Shown: positions 25,076 to 33,326 of the stretch, piece by piece
Layout of the letters: every line of letters begins with the position of its first letter
Position numbering within the stretch: the stretch's first letter is position 1
Assembly (NCBI RefSeq): GCF_005222845.1
Contig: NZ_STFZ01000006.1
Span: forward strand, 1 to 64,000
Direction of reading: 5' to 3'
Length of the DNA: 64,000 bases
Source of the DNA: Rhizobium sp. FY34
Lineage (GTDB): Bacteria > Pseudomonadota > Alphaproteobacteria > Rhizobiales > Rhizobiaceae
Notes under the pieces: model-generated
What the model was told of the DNA's origin: nothing
What the model saw: the letters and a program-made list of their open reading frames with translations, nothing else
Databases searched by the model: none
Made by a program: the position numbers and the translations under genes

Positions 25076-26169
25076 CGCCCTTCCTGCAGATCACTGGCAT
25101 CGCCAAGCAATACGGGCCTGTGATGGCGGTGAAGGATGTCAATCTCACCGTCGACCACGGCGAGTTCATGACTTTTCTCGGCCCCTCCGGCTCGGGCAAG
25201 AGCACCACGCTGTATATTCTGGCGGGTTTCGAGCAGCCAACGCGCGGGGATATCCTGCTGAACGGCAAGACGATCCTCGATACGCCGTCGCATAAGCGCA
25301 ATATTGGCATGGTCTTCCAGCGCTACACGCTGTTTCCGCACCTGAGCGTCGGCGAAAACATCGCCTTTCCGCTGAAAGTGCGCGGCTGGTCGAAGGCTGC
25401 AATCACCGAGCGGGTGCGCCAGATGCTGTCTCTGGTCAGGCTCGAAGGTTTCGAGGATCGCAAGCCGGTTGCCATGTCCGGCGGTCAGCAGCAGCGCGTG
25501 GCGCTGGCACGGGCGCTTGCCTATGATCCACCGGTTCTGTTGATGGACGAGCCACTGTCTGCGCTCGACAAGAAACTGCGTGAGGAAATCCAGCATGAGA
25601 TCCGCCGCATCCACCAGCAGACGGAAGTGACCATTCTCTATGTCACCCACGACCAGGAGGAGGCGCTTCGTCTGTCGGATCGAATCGCTGTGTTTTCAAA
25701 GGGCGTCATCGACCAGATCGGCACCGGCCAGCAATTGTACAACGATCCTTCGACGCGTTTCGTCGCCGAGTTCATTGGCGACAGCAATTTCATCGATACG
25801 GATGTGGTGTCCGTCAACGGACGGTTTGCAAGGCTGGCACTTGCCAATGGTGCGGTGATCGACGGGGTGCCGACGCATGGAACGGATTTTCGCCAAGGCC
25901 GGGCCTCGCTACTCCTGCGACCGGAACGGATAGACCTTCGCCTTGGCAAGAGTGAGGGCGTGCTGCCAGGCGCGGTTCGCGAGATCACCTTCCTTGGCAA
26001 TCATGTGCAGGTGAGCGTCGATACACAGCTTGCAGCACCTGTTGATGTGCGCCTGCCCTTTGGACATGCGGCGCTCGGTGGCCTGGCGCCCGGCCTTGAC
26101 GTGTCCCTCGACTTCAAGATTGCCGAAACCCACGCCTTCCAGTTGGAAGACAGGGTACCTGCCTCCTGA
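25072..26169 (+). CDS. ABC transporter ATP-binding protein (PotA-like)
   Basis: A 365-residue ATPase. Walker A GPSGSGKST lies near residue 37-45, the Q-loop VFQRYTLFPH near 82, signature SGGQQQRVALARAL near 137, Walker [13 protein letters not shown] near 160 and H-loop YVTHDQEEAL near 192. A TOBE domain occupies about 280-360. It powers the PotDBCA-like importer. The Q-loop has RYTLFPH where many relatives read SYALFPH, a minor variation. It is the last gene of the ten-gene operon and is followed by a hairpin. Confidence 0.92.
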   Translation: MTPFLQITGIAKQYGPVMAVKDVNLTVDHGEFMTFLGPSGSGKSTTLYILAGFEQPTRGDILLNGKTILDTPSHKRNIGMVFQRYTLFPHLSVGENIAFPLKVRGWSKAAITERVRQMLSLVRLEGFEDRKPVAMSGGQQQRVALARALAYDPPVLLMDEPLSALDKKLREEIQHEIRRIHQQTEVTILYVTHDQEEALRLSDRIAVFSKGVIDQIGTGQQLYNDPSTRFVAEFIGDSNFIDTDVVSVNGRFARLALANGAVIDGVPTHGTDFRQGRASLLLRPERIDLRLGKSEGVLPGAVREITFLGNHVQVSVDTQLAAPVDVRLPFGHAALGGLAPGLDVSLDFKIAETHAFQLEDRVPAS

Positions 26170-26178
26170 TTTTCCGCT

Positions 26179-26209
26179 GACCCGGCCACAATATCTTTGC
26201 GGCCGGGTC
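26179..26209 (+). terminator. hairpin at the end of the catabolic operon
   Basis: GACCCGGCC (26179-26187) and GGCCGGGTC (26201-26209) form a perfect 9-bp stem with a 13-nt loop, followed by ACTTTAC. It lies between the convergent ATPase and kduD genes. The T run is poor, so termination may be partial. Confidence 0.65.
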
Positions 26210-26229
26210 ACTTTACAGAAAGGCTTGGC

Positions 26230-26982
26230 TCAGCGGGCGAGCCAGCCGCCATCGACGGCAAGCACCTGGCCGGTGACGTAACCACTGGCAGGAGCGCAGA
26301 AGAACAGCACGGCCGTATCAAGGTCTGAGGGTTCGCCCCAGCGGCCGGCGGGAATGCGCTCGAAGATCGAGCGGCTGCGATTGGCATCATTGCGCAGCGC
26401 TTCGGTATTGTCGGTGTCCATATAGCCGGGCGCGATGGCGTTGACAGTAATGCCGTTGGGGGCAAGCTCATTGGCCATCAGCTTGGTCAGGCCCGCCACC
26501 GCATGCTTGCTCGATGTGTAGGAGGCGACGCGAATGCCGCCCTGGAACGACAGAAGCGAGGCGATGTTGACGATGCGGCCGGCAAGACCCTTGTCGCGCA
26601 TGTGGCGCACCACCGCCTGAGACAGCATGAATGTGCTCTTCAGGTTGATGTTCATGATGTCGTCCCAGTCCTTCTCGGAGAAATCCGTGAAGTCGGCGCG
26701 ACGGATCTGGCCGGCATTGTTGACGAGGATGTCGATATTGCCGTCCTGGGTGAGGCCTTCGACGACCGCGCTTAGGCCGGAAGGATCGGCAAGATCATAG
26801 ACCACTTCCTCGAAGCGTCGGCCAAGCGCCTCTACCTTCTGGCGCGTATCCGGCATGGGACGAGAGCCAAGGGCGATGATGTCGGCGCCAGCGCCCGCCA
26901 GCGCCAGCGCCAGTCCCTGGCCAAGGCCGGTGCGCGCGCCCGTCACCAGGGCGCGCTTTCCGGAAAGATCAAACAGGTTCAT
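26230..26982 (-). CDS. kduD: 2-deoxy-D-gluconate 3-dehydrogenase / 2-keto-3-deoxygluconate oxidoreductase
   Basis: A 250-residue short-chain dehydrogenase. It has the cofactor motif TGARTGLGQG near residues 14-23, NNAG near 88 and the catalytic Ser-Tyr-Lys (NIASLLSF, SYTSSK near 150). The sequence and its pairing with kduI identify KduD, which reduces 2,5-diketo-3-deoxygluconate to 2-keto-3-deoxygluconate in unsaturated uronate catabolism. ATG 26982 matches family starts (MNLFDLSGKRALVTG). It is 11 bases downstream of kduI. Confidence 0.92.
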   Translation of the reverse strand: MNLFDLSGKRALVTGARTGLGQGLALALAGAGADIIALGSRPMPDTRQKVEALGRRFEEVVYDLADPSGLSAVVEGLTQDGNIDILVNNAGQIRRADFTDFSEKDWDDIMNINLKSTFMLSQAVVRHMRDKGLAGRIVNIASLLSFQGGIRVASYTSSKHAVAGLTKLMANELAPNGITVNAIAPGYMDTDNTEALRNDANRSRSIFERIPAGRWGEPSDLDTAVLFFCAPASGYVTGQVLAVDGGWLAR

Positions 26983-26993
26983 GGGGGAAATCC

Positions 26994-27842
26994 TTACTTC
27001 AGGTCCTTCATGGGCACGAAATCCATGTCCGTGAAGGACTGGTTGTCGCCGGCCATGCTCCAGATGAAGGCATAGGATGTCGTGCCCGAGCCGCAATGAA
27101 TGGACCAGGGTGGCGACAGAACGGCCTGTTCGCTGCGTATGATGAGGTGGTCTGTGGCCTGCGGGCGTCCCATCAGGTGTACGACGAAGGCATCGTCCGG
27201 GATCTCGAAATAGACGTAGGCTTCCATGCGCCGGTCATGCAGATGCGCCGGCATGGTGTTCCACACGCTGCCCGGTTCAAGCCGGGTCAGGCCCATCAGC
27301 AGTTGGCAGGTCGGCAGAACCTTCGGATGGATATACTGGTAGAGCTTGCGCTTGTTGCAGGTGGCCTGGTCGCCGAGATGGTTTTCAATCGCATCCGCCT
27401 TGGCGACAATGCGCGACGGAAAGCTTGCATGGGCCGGCGCGCTGTTGATGTAGAATTTCGCCGGCGTGGTGGCATCTGCGCTTTCGAAGGAAATTTCGCG
27501 CACGCCCATGCCAAGGTAAAGCCCGTCCTGGGAGTCCAGCTCATAGGTCGTGCCATCGGCGATGACGCGGCCCTTGCCGCCGATATTGATGAGGCCCAGT
27601 TCACGGCGCTCCAGCAGGTAATCCGTACCGACGGTCTTGGCGAATTCCGCTCCGATGACAAGCGGTGCTGTCGTCGGCATGGCGCCGGCAACCAGCATGC
27701 GGTCGTAATGCGTATAGGCGGCATTGATCTCGCCGGCTGCAAACAGGGTCTCGATCATGAAGTTCTGGCGCAGTTCGGCGCTCGTCATGGCTTCCGACTG
27801 GCTGTAATGCACGGCGTGGCGGGTTTCGATCCGGGTGGTCAT
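26994..27842 (-). CDS. kduI: 5-keto-4-deoxyuronate isomerase
   Basis: A 282-residue bicupin isomerase, typical KduI length. The zinc site is in PAHLHDRRMEAYVYFE near residues 195-210 and the late His in PPWSIHCGSG near 245. It converts 5-keto-4-deoxyuronate, from unsaturated oligogalacturonides, to 2,5-diketo-3-deoxygluconate, which KduD then reduces. It is encoded directly after the GntR regulator and before kduD, forming a compact pectin or glycosaminoglycan-uronate unit. Confidence 0.94.
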   Translation of the reverse strand: MTTRIETRHAVHYSQSEAMTSAELRQNFMIETLFAAGEINAAYTHYDRMLVAGAMPTTAPLVIGAEFAKTVGTDYLLERRELGLINIGGKGRVIADGTTYELDSQDGLYLGMGVREISFESADATTPAKFYINSAPAHASFPSRIVAKADAIENHLGDQATCNKRKLYQYIHPKVLPTCQLLMGLTRLEPGSVWNTMPAHLHDRRMEAYVYFEIPDDAFVVHLMGRPQATDHLIIRSEQAVLSPPWSIHCGSGTTSYAFIWSMAGDNQSFTDMDFVPMKDLK

Positions 27843-27868
27843 GGGGTGTCTCCTTCTCCCGTGGATGG

Positions 27869-28540
27869 TTATTCGAACAGATCCGGATGCTGCGCCTCAA
27901 GCCTTGGCAGGTCATGCAGCAATTCCGACAGATGGCTGGTCATGGCGGCGCTGGCCGCCGTCTCGTCGCGGGCATCAATGGCCCGCATAATGGCGCGGTG
28001 TTCTTCCGTCAGCTGGGTCAGACGGTCGCCGGCATGCAGCGACAGGCAACAGGCGCGATCGATATGGGCCTTCAGGTCCTCCACGACCTGCCAGGCCATC
28101 GGCAGGCCTGCACCTTCGGCCAACGTCTTGTGGAAAAGATCGTCATACCGGCGAAACTCGGCGCGATAGCCGGCTTGAGCGGCACGCTCCTGTTCCTTCA
28201 GGCAATCCTCCAGCCGCGTGCGTGCGTGGAAGTGAAAGGCATTGCAGGCGGCCTTGACGACGGCGGTCTCGATCGTTTCCCGAATGAAGGCGGCCTGCAT
28301 CAGCTTGGAGACGGAAATTTTGGCAATGACCGCACCGCGCTGCGGCAGGATCTCGACAAGCCGGCTCTTGGCCAGCGCGATCAGCGCCTCGCGGCCGGGC
28401 TGGCGCGATGAACCATAGCGCTCGCCGATTTCCTGTTCCGAAATGCGCGCGCCGGGCGAAAGCGTGAGCGTCAGGATATCGCCGCGCAACTGCCGCTCTA
28501 CTTTGTGGGCCATGCTTTCCGACAGGGTTTTGACACTCAT
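27869..28540 (-). CDS. GntR family regulator (FCD) of the kdu genes
   Basis: A 223-residue GntR regulator. The winged helix covers about residues 12-80 (LRGDILTLTLSPGARISEQEI, GSSRQPGREALIALAKSRLVE). The FCD domain covers about 85-215, including FIRETIETAVVKAACNAF and LTEEHRAIMRAIDARDE. The recognition helix has RQPGREAL instead of the usual RTPVREAL. It ends 26 bases before kduI on the same strand, so it most likely responds to a uronate-derived acid and controls kduI-kduD and itself. Confidence 0.9.
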   Translation of the reverse strand: MSVKTLSESMAHKVERQLRGDILTLTLSPGARISEQEIGERYGSSRQPGREALIALAKSRLVEILPQRGAVIAKISVSKLMQAAFIRETIETAVVKAACNAFHFHARTRLEDCLKEQERAAQAGYRAEFRRYDDLFHKTLAEGAGLPMAWQVVEDLKAHIDRACCLSLHAGDRLTQLTEEHRAIMRAIDARDETAASAAMTSHLSELLHDLPRLEAQHPDLFE

Positions 28541-28561
28541 GGAGAAGCCTCATTCGTGCTT

Positions 28562-28590
28562 TGCGTACACTTCCATACAATGTCATACGA
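28562..28590. promoter_or_regulatory. candidate GntR site upstream of the kdu regulator
   Basis: CCATACAA (28573-28580) and CATACGA (28584-28590) are near-direct repeats about ten bases apart, one helical turn, 20-50 bases before the regulator start. The octamer CCATACAA also occurs before kdgD at 49173-49180, in the other uronate cluster. Confidence 0.4.
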
Positions 28591-28642
28591 TAGTGCGCAA
28601 CCTCCGGCAAACAGGGCCAGCTATGTCAGGAAACGTGCAGCG

Positions 28643-29608
28643 TCAGCGACGGTTGAGGTCGATCAGCGACTTTGAAAGCCCGTCCGGCACCTTGCCATGG
28701 CGCAGCCAGTAGAGAGCCAGTGGCCAGAGCGTATCGCGAAAGCGATCATGGAAGAAAGCGAAGTGGCCGATGCTATCATGGCCGATATCCTTCGGCCTTA
28801 CATGCAGGTGCAGCCGGTTGGCCGAGGTGAAATAGGCGAGAAGCCGATTGACGGCCCCCACCGTGCCGTGCGGATCGTCCGACAGGCTGACAGCCAGGAT
28901 GGCCGCCGTCACCTGCAAGAAGCGTTCGCGCAGAAGAGTGGCTTCGGTGCGTCCATTGATCATGCGACCCGGACGGATGGTCTCTTCGAAGCGGGCGCCC
29001 ATCCGGCTCCAGTCGGTGGCAATGCCGGCGGGTGTATCTTCCATCCAGCCCAACCGCTTGGCAGGGAAATAGCCGAAGATGCGGGTAAGGATCGGCATAA
29101 CGATGTGCCATTTCCACAGCATGAGCAGGCGTTCGCGCAGGGCATAATCGCGCCAATAGGCATATTGCGCCCCGACCGACACCACGCGGCGAATGCGTCT
29201 TGCCGAGGGTGCGAGACCCAGCGCAAAGCCGCCGATCGAATGGGCAACGATATGGGTTGGCCGATCGCCAAACCGGTCGGCGGCAAATCGCAGCGCGCCT
29301 TCAAAATCCTTTTCGCCCCAATCGGCCCAATCGGCATTGAACCCCCGCATGCGGGCTGGACGCGATTCGCCGATACCGCGATAATCATAGGTCAGTACAT
29401 CATAGCCATGGGCATGCAGATAGGCGGCAAACCGGCCATAGTAGCGACAGCGAACCGAGGTCGCCGAGGTGATGATGACGACCGGGCGTGGCGTGTCGGC
29501 ACATCCGTTGCCGCTCCACAGGAAGCCACCCAGGGAATAGCCGTCAGTGGCCGGGAAACGGACCGGTTTGGCAACCTGAGATGAAGCCGAAGTTGCAGCG
29601 TCTGACAT
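28643..29608 (-). CDS. alpha/beta hydrolase
   Basis: A 321-residue alpha/beta-fold hydrolase. It shows YDYRGIGESRP near residue 75-85, the nucleophile elbow HSIGGF near 122 and a late His in IGHFAFFHDRFRD near 285-297. It resembles the serine-aminopeptidase/lysophospholipase-like group of unspecified esterases. It lies upstream of the kdu regulator on the same strand with a 102-base gap, so a functional link to uronate metabolism is not implied. Confidence 0.82.
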   Translation of the reverse strand: MSDAATSASSQVAKPVRFPATDGYSLGGFLWSGNGCADTPRPVVIITSATSVRCRYYGRFAAYLHAHGYDVLTYDYRGIGESRPARMRGFNADWADWGEKDFEGALRFAADRFGDRPTHIVAHSIGGFALGLAPSARRIRRVVSVGAQYAYWRDYALRERLLMLWKWHIVMPILTRIFGYFPAKRLGWMEDTPAGIATDWSRMGARFEETIRPGRMINGRTEATLLRERFLQVTAAILAVSLSDDPHGTVGAVNRLLAYFTSANRLHLHVRPKDIGHDSIGHFAFFHDRFRDTLWPLALYWLRHGKVPDGLSKSLIDLNRR

Positions 29609-29713
29609 GGTTCATCCTCACCTGTGAAATGCAAGGTTGCCATCTTGCGCTGTGTTCGCGCAATACGACAAATGTGCTAATCTCGCGTGCAGGGAGTGAA
29701 TTGTGCAATTGCG

Positions 29714-30643
29714 TCAGGCTTGAGACAGAACCATGGCCTGTTTTTCCTGCATGGCCTGTTTGGCCAGAGTTGTAAGCTGGCGGAAATGCGTGGCTCGGGC
29801 ACTGGTCCTGCGCCAGAAAAAACCGATTTCACGATGCGCCGGCCAGTCGCTGATGGTCAGAAGCGCAACATTGCCCTCGCGCATGAATTCGCTTTTCACG
29901 TAAAGCTCGGGAAACAGCGAAAGGCCCATCTCAATCGAAACCATCTGGCGGATCGCATCGAGGCTTGTTCCCTCGTAGTCATCGGCCATCAGCGCGCCCG
30001 ACAGAGCCGCCAGTTCGCGGACATTTTCCAGAAGCCGGTGGCCGCGCCCGAGTGTCAGCAATGGCTCGCCCTTCAACTCCTTGAGCATGACGGATCCGCG
30101 ATGCGCCAGCCGGTGATTGCCGGCGACGCCGAGGAAGATCTGTTCGACGCAGACGGACTGGAAGGTGAATGCGTCTTCCTCTTGCGGGCGCTGGCCGAGC
30201 GCGCAGTCGATTGTGCCATTGCGCACCTGTTCCTCCAGCAGAGCCGGCCGATCTTCCCGCACATGCACCCGAAGGGCCGGATAGCGTCTATGCAGTTCCG
30301 GCAGGAAGAAGGGCAGAAAATAGGGGCCGAAGGTGGGGACGACGCCCAGCCGCATCAGCGAGCCGAGATTGTCGCGCCCGGCAGAGGCAAGCGTGACGAT
30401 ATCGTCCAGCGTGGCCAGCACCTCTCGTGCGGCGGCCACGACATCCGCGCCGACAGCCGACATCGCGATGGCGCCGGGCGTACGCTCCACAAGGCTCACA
30501 CCAAGCTGCTTCTCCAGTAGCGCGATCTGCACGGAAAGGGTCGGTTGCGACACGTGACACTGCTCTGCTGCGCGCCCGAAATGCCGGGTGGCATCGAGAG
30601 CGACCAGATATTCGAGCTGTCGGTGGCTGGGGCGAAATGGCAT
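29714..30643 (-). CDS. LysR family regulator, OxyR-like but without the redox cysteines
   Basis: A 309-residue LysR regulator. The HTH lies at about residues 1-60 (HRQLEYLVALDATRHFGRAA, VSQPTLSVQIALLE). The effector domain follows from about residue 90. It is closest in pattern to OxyR: the segment LLTLGRGHRLLENVRELA near 205-220 aligns with the OxyR loop carrying Cys199 and Cys208, but both cysteines are absent here. Peroxide sensing by disulphide formation is therefore unlikely. ATG 30643 is preferred over one seven codons upstream because that would lie across the tandem dyads. It is divergent from a ydcH-like gene. Confidence 0.87.
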   Translation of the reverse strand: MPFRPSHRQLEYLVALDATRHFGRAAEQCHVSQPTLSVQIALLEKQLGVSLVERTPGAIAMSAVGADVVAAAREVLATLDDIVTLASAGRDNLGSLMRLGVVPTFGPYFLPFFLPELHRRYPALRVHVREDRPALLEEQVRNGTIDCALGQRPQEEDAFTFQSVCVEQIFLGVAGNHRLAHRGSVMLKELKGEPLLTLGRGHRLLENVRELAALSGALMADDYEGTSLDAIRQMVSIEMGLSLFPELYVKSEFMREGNVALLTISDWPAHREIGFFWRRTSARATHFRQLTTLAKQAMQEKQAMVLSQA

Positions 30644-30645
30644 GT

Positions 30646-30683
30646 GATAGAGAATACCTATCAATATTATTCTGTCAATGAAT
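30646..30683. promoter_or_regulatory. tandem OxyR-type dyads in the LysR/ydcH divergent region
   Basis: Two 15-bp dyads sit 7 bp apart: ATAGAGAATACCTAT (30647-30661, arms ATAG/CTAT, extended to GATAG/CTATC) and ATTCTGTCAATGAAT (30669-30683, arms ATTC/GAAT). The known OxyR site is two ATAG-N7-CTAT elements separated by 7 bp, so both the spacing and the first half agree. It begins three bases before the LysR start codon. Confidence 0.65.
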
Positions 30684-30738
30684 TGGAACTATGGGACTGA
30701 GCTTGGCATGTTTCCTGCGCAACCAAGGAGATGTAGCG

Positions 30739-30966
30739 ATGAACCCTCTGCTCAAGGCACTCAAATTCCGGCACACGCTTTTACAGAAGCGGATCGAGCA
30801 GGAGCAGAAAGTGCCACAGCCGGATAGCCTGCGCATCATGTCCCTGAAGAAGATCAGGCTACGCATGCGCGAACAGATCGAATTCCTCGAGCGGGCCGGC
30901 AATCCGACCAAGCCTCTGATCGTGGTGCGCCGCCGTCGTGTCGATCCCGGCTTTTCCATGGCATGA
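30739..30966 (+). CDS. YdcH (DUF465) family small protein
   Basis: A 75-residue basic helical protein. The pattern LKFRHTLLQKRIEQEQ and SLKKIRLRMREQIEFLE in two helices is that of YdcH/DUF465 proteins, which are common in Proteobacteria and of unknown function. AAGGAG at 30725-30730 precedes ATG 30739. The basic tail VVRRRRVDPGFSMA is longer than in typical members. It is followed by a clean terminator, so it is a single-gene unit divergent from the OxyR-like regulator. Confidence 0.8.
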   Translation: MNPLLKALKFRHTLLQKRIEQEQKVPQPDSLRIMSLKKIRLRMREQIEFLERAGNPTKPLIVVRRRRVDPGFSMA

Positions 30967-31012
30967 ACAGTCTTCGGCGGGGTGTGGCGCCGTAACCGCT
31001 CCCCTGTCAGAG

Positions 31013-31043
31013 AAGGCGAGGCGCCTGGCGTCTCGCCTTTTTC
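31013..31043 (+). terminator. intrinsic terminator of the ydcH-like gene
   Basis: AAGGCGAG (31013-31020) pairs with CTCGCCTT (31032-31039), and the inner CGCC/GGCG pairs too. Five T (31038-31042) follow. This is one of the clearest intrinsic terminators in the window. Confidence 0.88.
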
Positions 31044-31165
31044 ATGTCTTGGCCGGCCTGTAACGAGGTCCCTTCGGTGCGCGTTCCCATGACTGTGACC
31101 GTGCGGCATGCTGTGGCCGGTTGCTGTTTTGCGTAATCCCAATAGAACGGGATGATGGAGCGCGA

Positions 31166-31831
31166 ATGGCACGCGAAAGACAGACCGGCATGAGTGGCAA
31201 TGGCAGTGAGGACCTGACGCGCGGTTCTGCACACCCGCGTCATCGACGCTCGCTGAAGGGCGAGGAGCGCCGGCAGGCCATCCTGACGGCCGCCATGGCG
31301 CGTTTTGCAGCGGACGGTTATCAGAATGCATCCTTTGCAGCGATTGCCGAGGATGTCGGTCTGTCCTTGCCAGGCCTGCTGCATTACTTCCCCACCAAGG
31401 TGCATTTGCTTTTAGCGATCCTGGCGCGGCGGGATCTGGAAAGCGCCAAGGCTCTGGATAATCTGAGGCTTCCCTGGAGGCCCCTTCTGGTGGGGCTTGT
31501 CGAGCAGGTCCGGCGCAATACCGAGAGTGCCGGTGTCGTGCGTGCCTTTGCCATTTTGAATGCCGAAAGCCTGACACGCGATCATCCGGCCGAGGTCTGG
31601 TTTCGCGATCGCTCGGCAGTCCTGATGGCCATATTCGGTGACGTGGTTGCCGATGGCATTGCCGCAGGTGAGATCCGGCCAGAGGTGAGGCCCGACGATA
31701 TCGCAGCCGAACTGATTGCTCTCATGGATGGCCTGCAGATGCTCTGGCTGCGTGACCGGCAAAGGGTTGATATCGTGTCGATCTTTTCCGGCGCGATTGA
31801 CCGTCTGGTGGCCGCCATCGAGATCCGCTGA
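31166..31831 (+). CDS. TetR family regulator
   Basis: A 221-residue TetR regulator. The HTH covers about residues 32-80 (RRQAILTAAMARFAADGYQNASFAAIA, then LSLPGLLHYFPTKVHLLLAI). The C-terminal ligand domain has the BetI/TetR_C_6-like ending (IAAELIALMDGLQMLWLRD). ATG 31166 has GGAG nine bases upstream and is preferred; ATG 31190 is possible. Its target is unclear: the neighbour is a convergent histidine kinase gene eight bases away and no enzyme gene is adjacent. Confidence 0.87.
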   Translation: MARERQTGMSGNGSEDLTRGSAHPRHRRSLKGEERRQAILTAAMARFAADGYQNASFAAIAEDVGLSLPGLLHYFPTKVHLLLAILARRDLESAKALDNLRLPWRPLLVGLVEQVRRNTESAGVVRAFAILNAESLTRDHPAEVWFRDRSAVLMAIFGDVVADGIAAGEIRPEVRPDDIAAELIALMDGLQMLWLRDRQRVDIVSIFSGAIDRLVAAIEIR

Positions 31832-31838
31832 GCGGTCT

Positions 31839-32834
31839 TCAGCTGGACGGACGACTGTTGGCAGAACGGCTGTTTCGCACCCGTAGTGACAGACTTATAT
31901 GACATTGAAGACCTTCTGGCGGATAGGTCAGATCGGCTGCGCCGCCAGGCGATAGCGTGGCGGCAATCAGGCGCGTGCCAAACCCCTTGCGGCTCGGGGG
32001 CGAAACGGCCGGCCCTCCCTCTTCCTTCCAGAACAGTTCGAGGAGTCCAGGCGTCAGGTGCCATTCGATCTTGACGACACCATGAGCGACGCTGAGGGCG
32101 CCGTATTTGGCGGCATTGGTGGCCAGTTCGTGGATGACCAGCGCCAGCCGCGGGGCCGATTCACCATCGAGATTGATGGCCGGGCCAGACAGAAGCAGCC
32201 GCTCCGGATCATAGGCAGACAGAAGCGTGCGCAGCAGGGTTTCCACGTCGCTCGGCATTTGCCGGTTCCCGGAGGACAGATGATGGGCCTCCGAAAGCGC
32301 CCGCATCCGGCCCTCGAAACGCGGCATGAATTCACCCAGATCATTGCTGGAGCGTGCCGTCATCTGGGCGATGGCCTGCACCAGTTGCATGATATTGCCG
32401 ACGCGGTGGCGCATTTCGCTTGCCATCACCTCGGACTGTTCCTCCGCTTTCTCAAGGGCGACGACCAGGGTCTGCAGGGCGTGGATGAAGGCGACAGTCA
32501 GTCCTCCGAGCAGGACGAAGATAAAGGATGCGATGAAGGCACCGGTCAGCGCGATCGGGCGGATGTTCAGCCAGACCATGATTGCAAAGGCAAGGCCGGC
32601 CAGCATTAGGGTGATACCGCCACTGCGCCCGCCCCAGACGGTTGCTATGGCGATAAAGGGGAAGAAGGTGTTGAACGGTGCACCGAACAGCATGTCGCGC
32701 ACCTGAAACCAGATCAGGCCGGCGACCAGCGCGCAGCCGAACGCCACCAGCTGCCCGACGAGAAACGTCGGTCGCTTGCGCGGCACGAGGTACATCCACC
32801 AGGGGCCCTCCGAAAAGATTTTACTCTTCGACAT
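31839..32834 (-). CDS. membrane-bound HWE-family sensor histidine kinase
   Basis: A 331-residue kinase. The N-terminal half has four hydrophobic segments (about residues 22-120) resembling the DUF4118 membrane domain. The HWE core follows: phospho-acceptor His in SEMRHRVGNIMQLVQAI near residue 143, N-box LVIHELATNAAKYGAL near 233, and the WxE-like FWKEEGG then GFGTRLI near 270-285. This atypical kinase group is enriched in Rhizobiales and often acts in the general stress response. No response regulator, PhyR, NepR or sigma gene is adjacent, so its partner is elsewhere. Confidence 0.88.
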   Translation of the reverse strand: MSKSKIFSEGPWWMYLVPRKRPTFLVGQLVAFGCALVAGLIWFQVRDMLFGAPFNTFFPFIAIATVWGGRSGGITLMLAGLAFAIMVWLNIRPIALTGAFIASFIFVLLGGLTVAFIHALQTLVVALEKAEEQSEVMASEMRHRVGNIMQLVQAIAQMTARSSNDLGEFMPRFEGRMRALSEAHHLSSGNRQMPSDVETLLRTLLSAYDPERLLLSGPAINLDGESAPRLALVIHELATNAAKYGALSVAHGVVKIEWHLTPGLLELFWKEEGGPAVSPPSRKGFGTRLIAATLSPGGAADLTYPPEGLQCHISLSLRVRNSRSANSRPSS

Positions 32835-32953
32835 CCATCCTCCGAATTGCGCAAGAATATTCGAACGCAGGGGAATTGATATCGAGATGGAGAAAAAATC
32901 GTCAGTGTGGCTTTACGAAAGAAAGGGGTGGGTGGTCAGGGCGGATGGAAAGG

Positions 32954-33322
32954 TCACTGTTCCGGTGCCTTCAAGACGGCGCCGGCACCCAGGACGACCC
33001 AGCCGGCGATCATGGCAAGGCCTCCGACGGGAGCGGCCATGGGAAACAGGCTGCCATGGCCGAAATGCCGCGACAGCAGATCGCCGCAAAACATGAGCGT
33101 TCCCAAACCAAGCACGAGGGCAGCCGAATTGGCGGTCTTGATCCGGTGATTGGCAATATAGAGAGCCAGAAGAACCGGGGCATGGGCAAGGCACATGGTG
33201 GAGGCCGCGCCGAGCAGACGGGCATCCTCGCCATGGCTTGCGCCTGCGGCCAGCATCACGCCGCAGGCACCCAGAAAGCCGGACAGCATCAGGATCAATG
33301 GACGAAAGCCTTGAAGCGTCAA
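32954..33322 (-). CDS. DUF423 family membrane protein
   Basis: A 122-residue protein with about four hydrophobic segments and the DUF423 pattern (LSGFLGACGVMLAAGASHG at residues 11-29, CLAHAPVLLALY). The function is unknown. I chose TTG 33322 as the start: it has GAGGA eight bases upstream, lies four bases after the TAG of the haemoglobin gene and gives the family length. An ATG start at 33367 would overlap the haemoglobin gene in another frame and add non-family sequence. The start is moderately sure. Confidence 0.78.
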   Translation of the reverse strand: MTLQGFRPLILMLSGFLGACGVMLAAGASHGEDARLLGAASTMCLAHAPVLLALYIANHRIKTANSAALVLGLGTLMFCGDLLSRHFGHGSLFPMAAPVGGLAMIAGWVVLGAGAVLKAPEQ

Positions 33323-33326
33323 CGGT

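Noticed and set aside
29714..30643. LysR gene called as true OxyR
   Set aside because: The positions of both redox cysteines are occupied by other residues, so a peroxide-sensing OxyR call is not supported.
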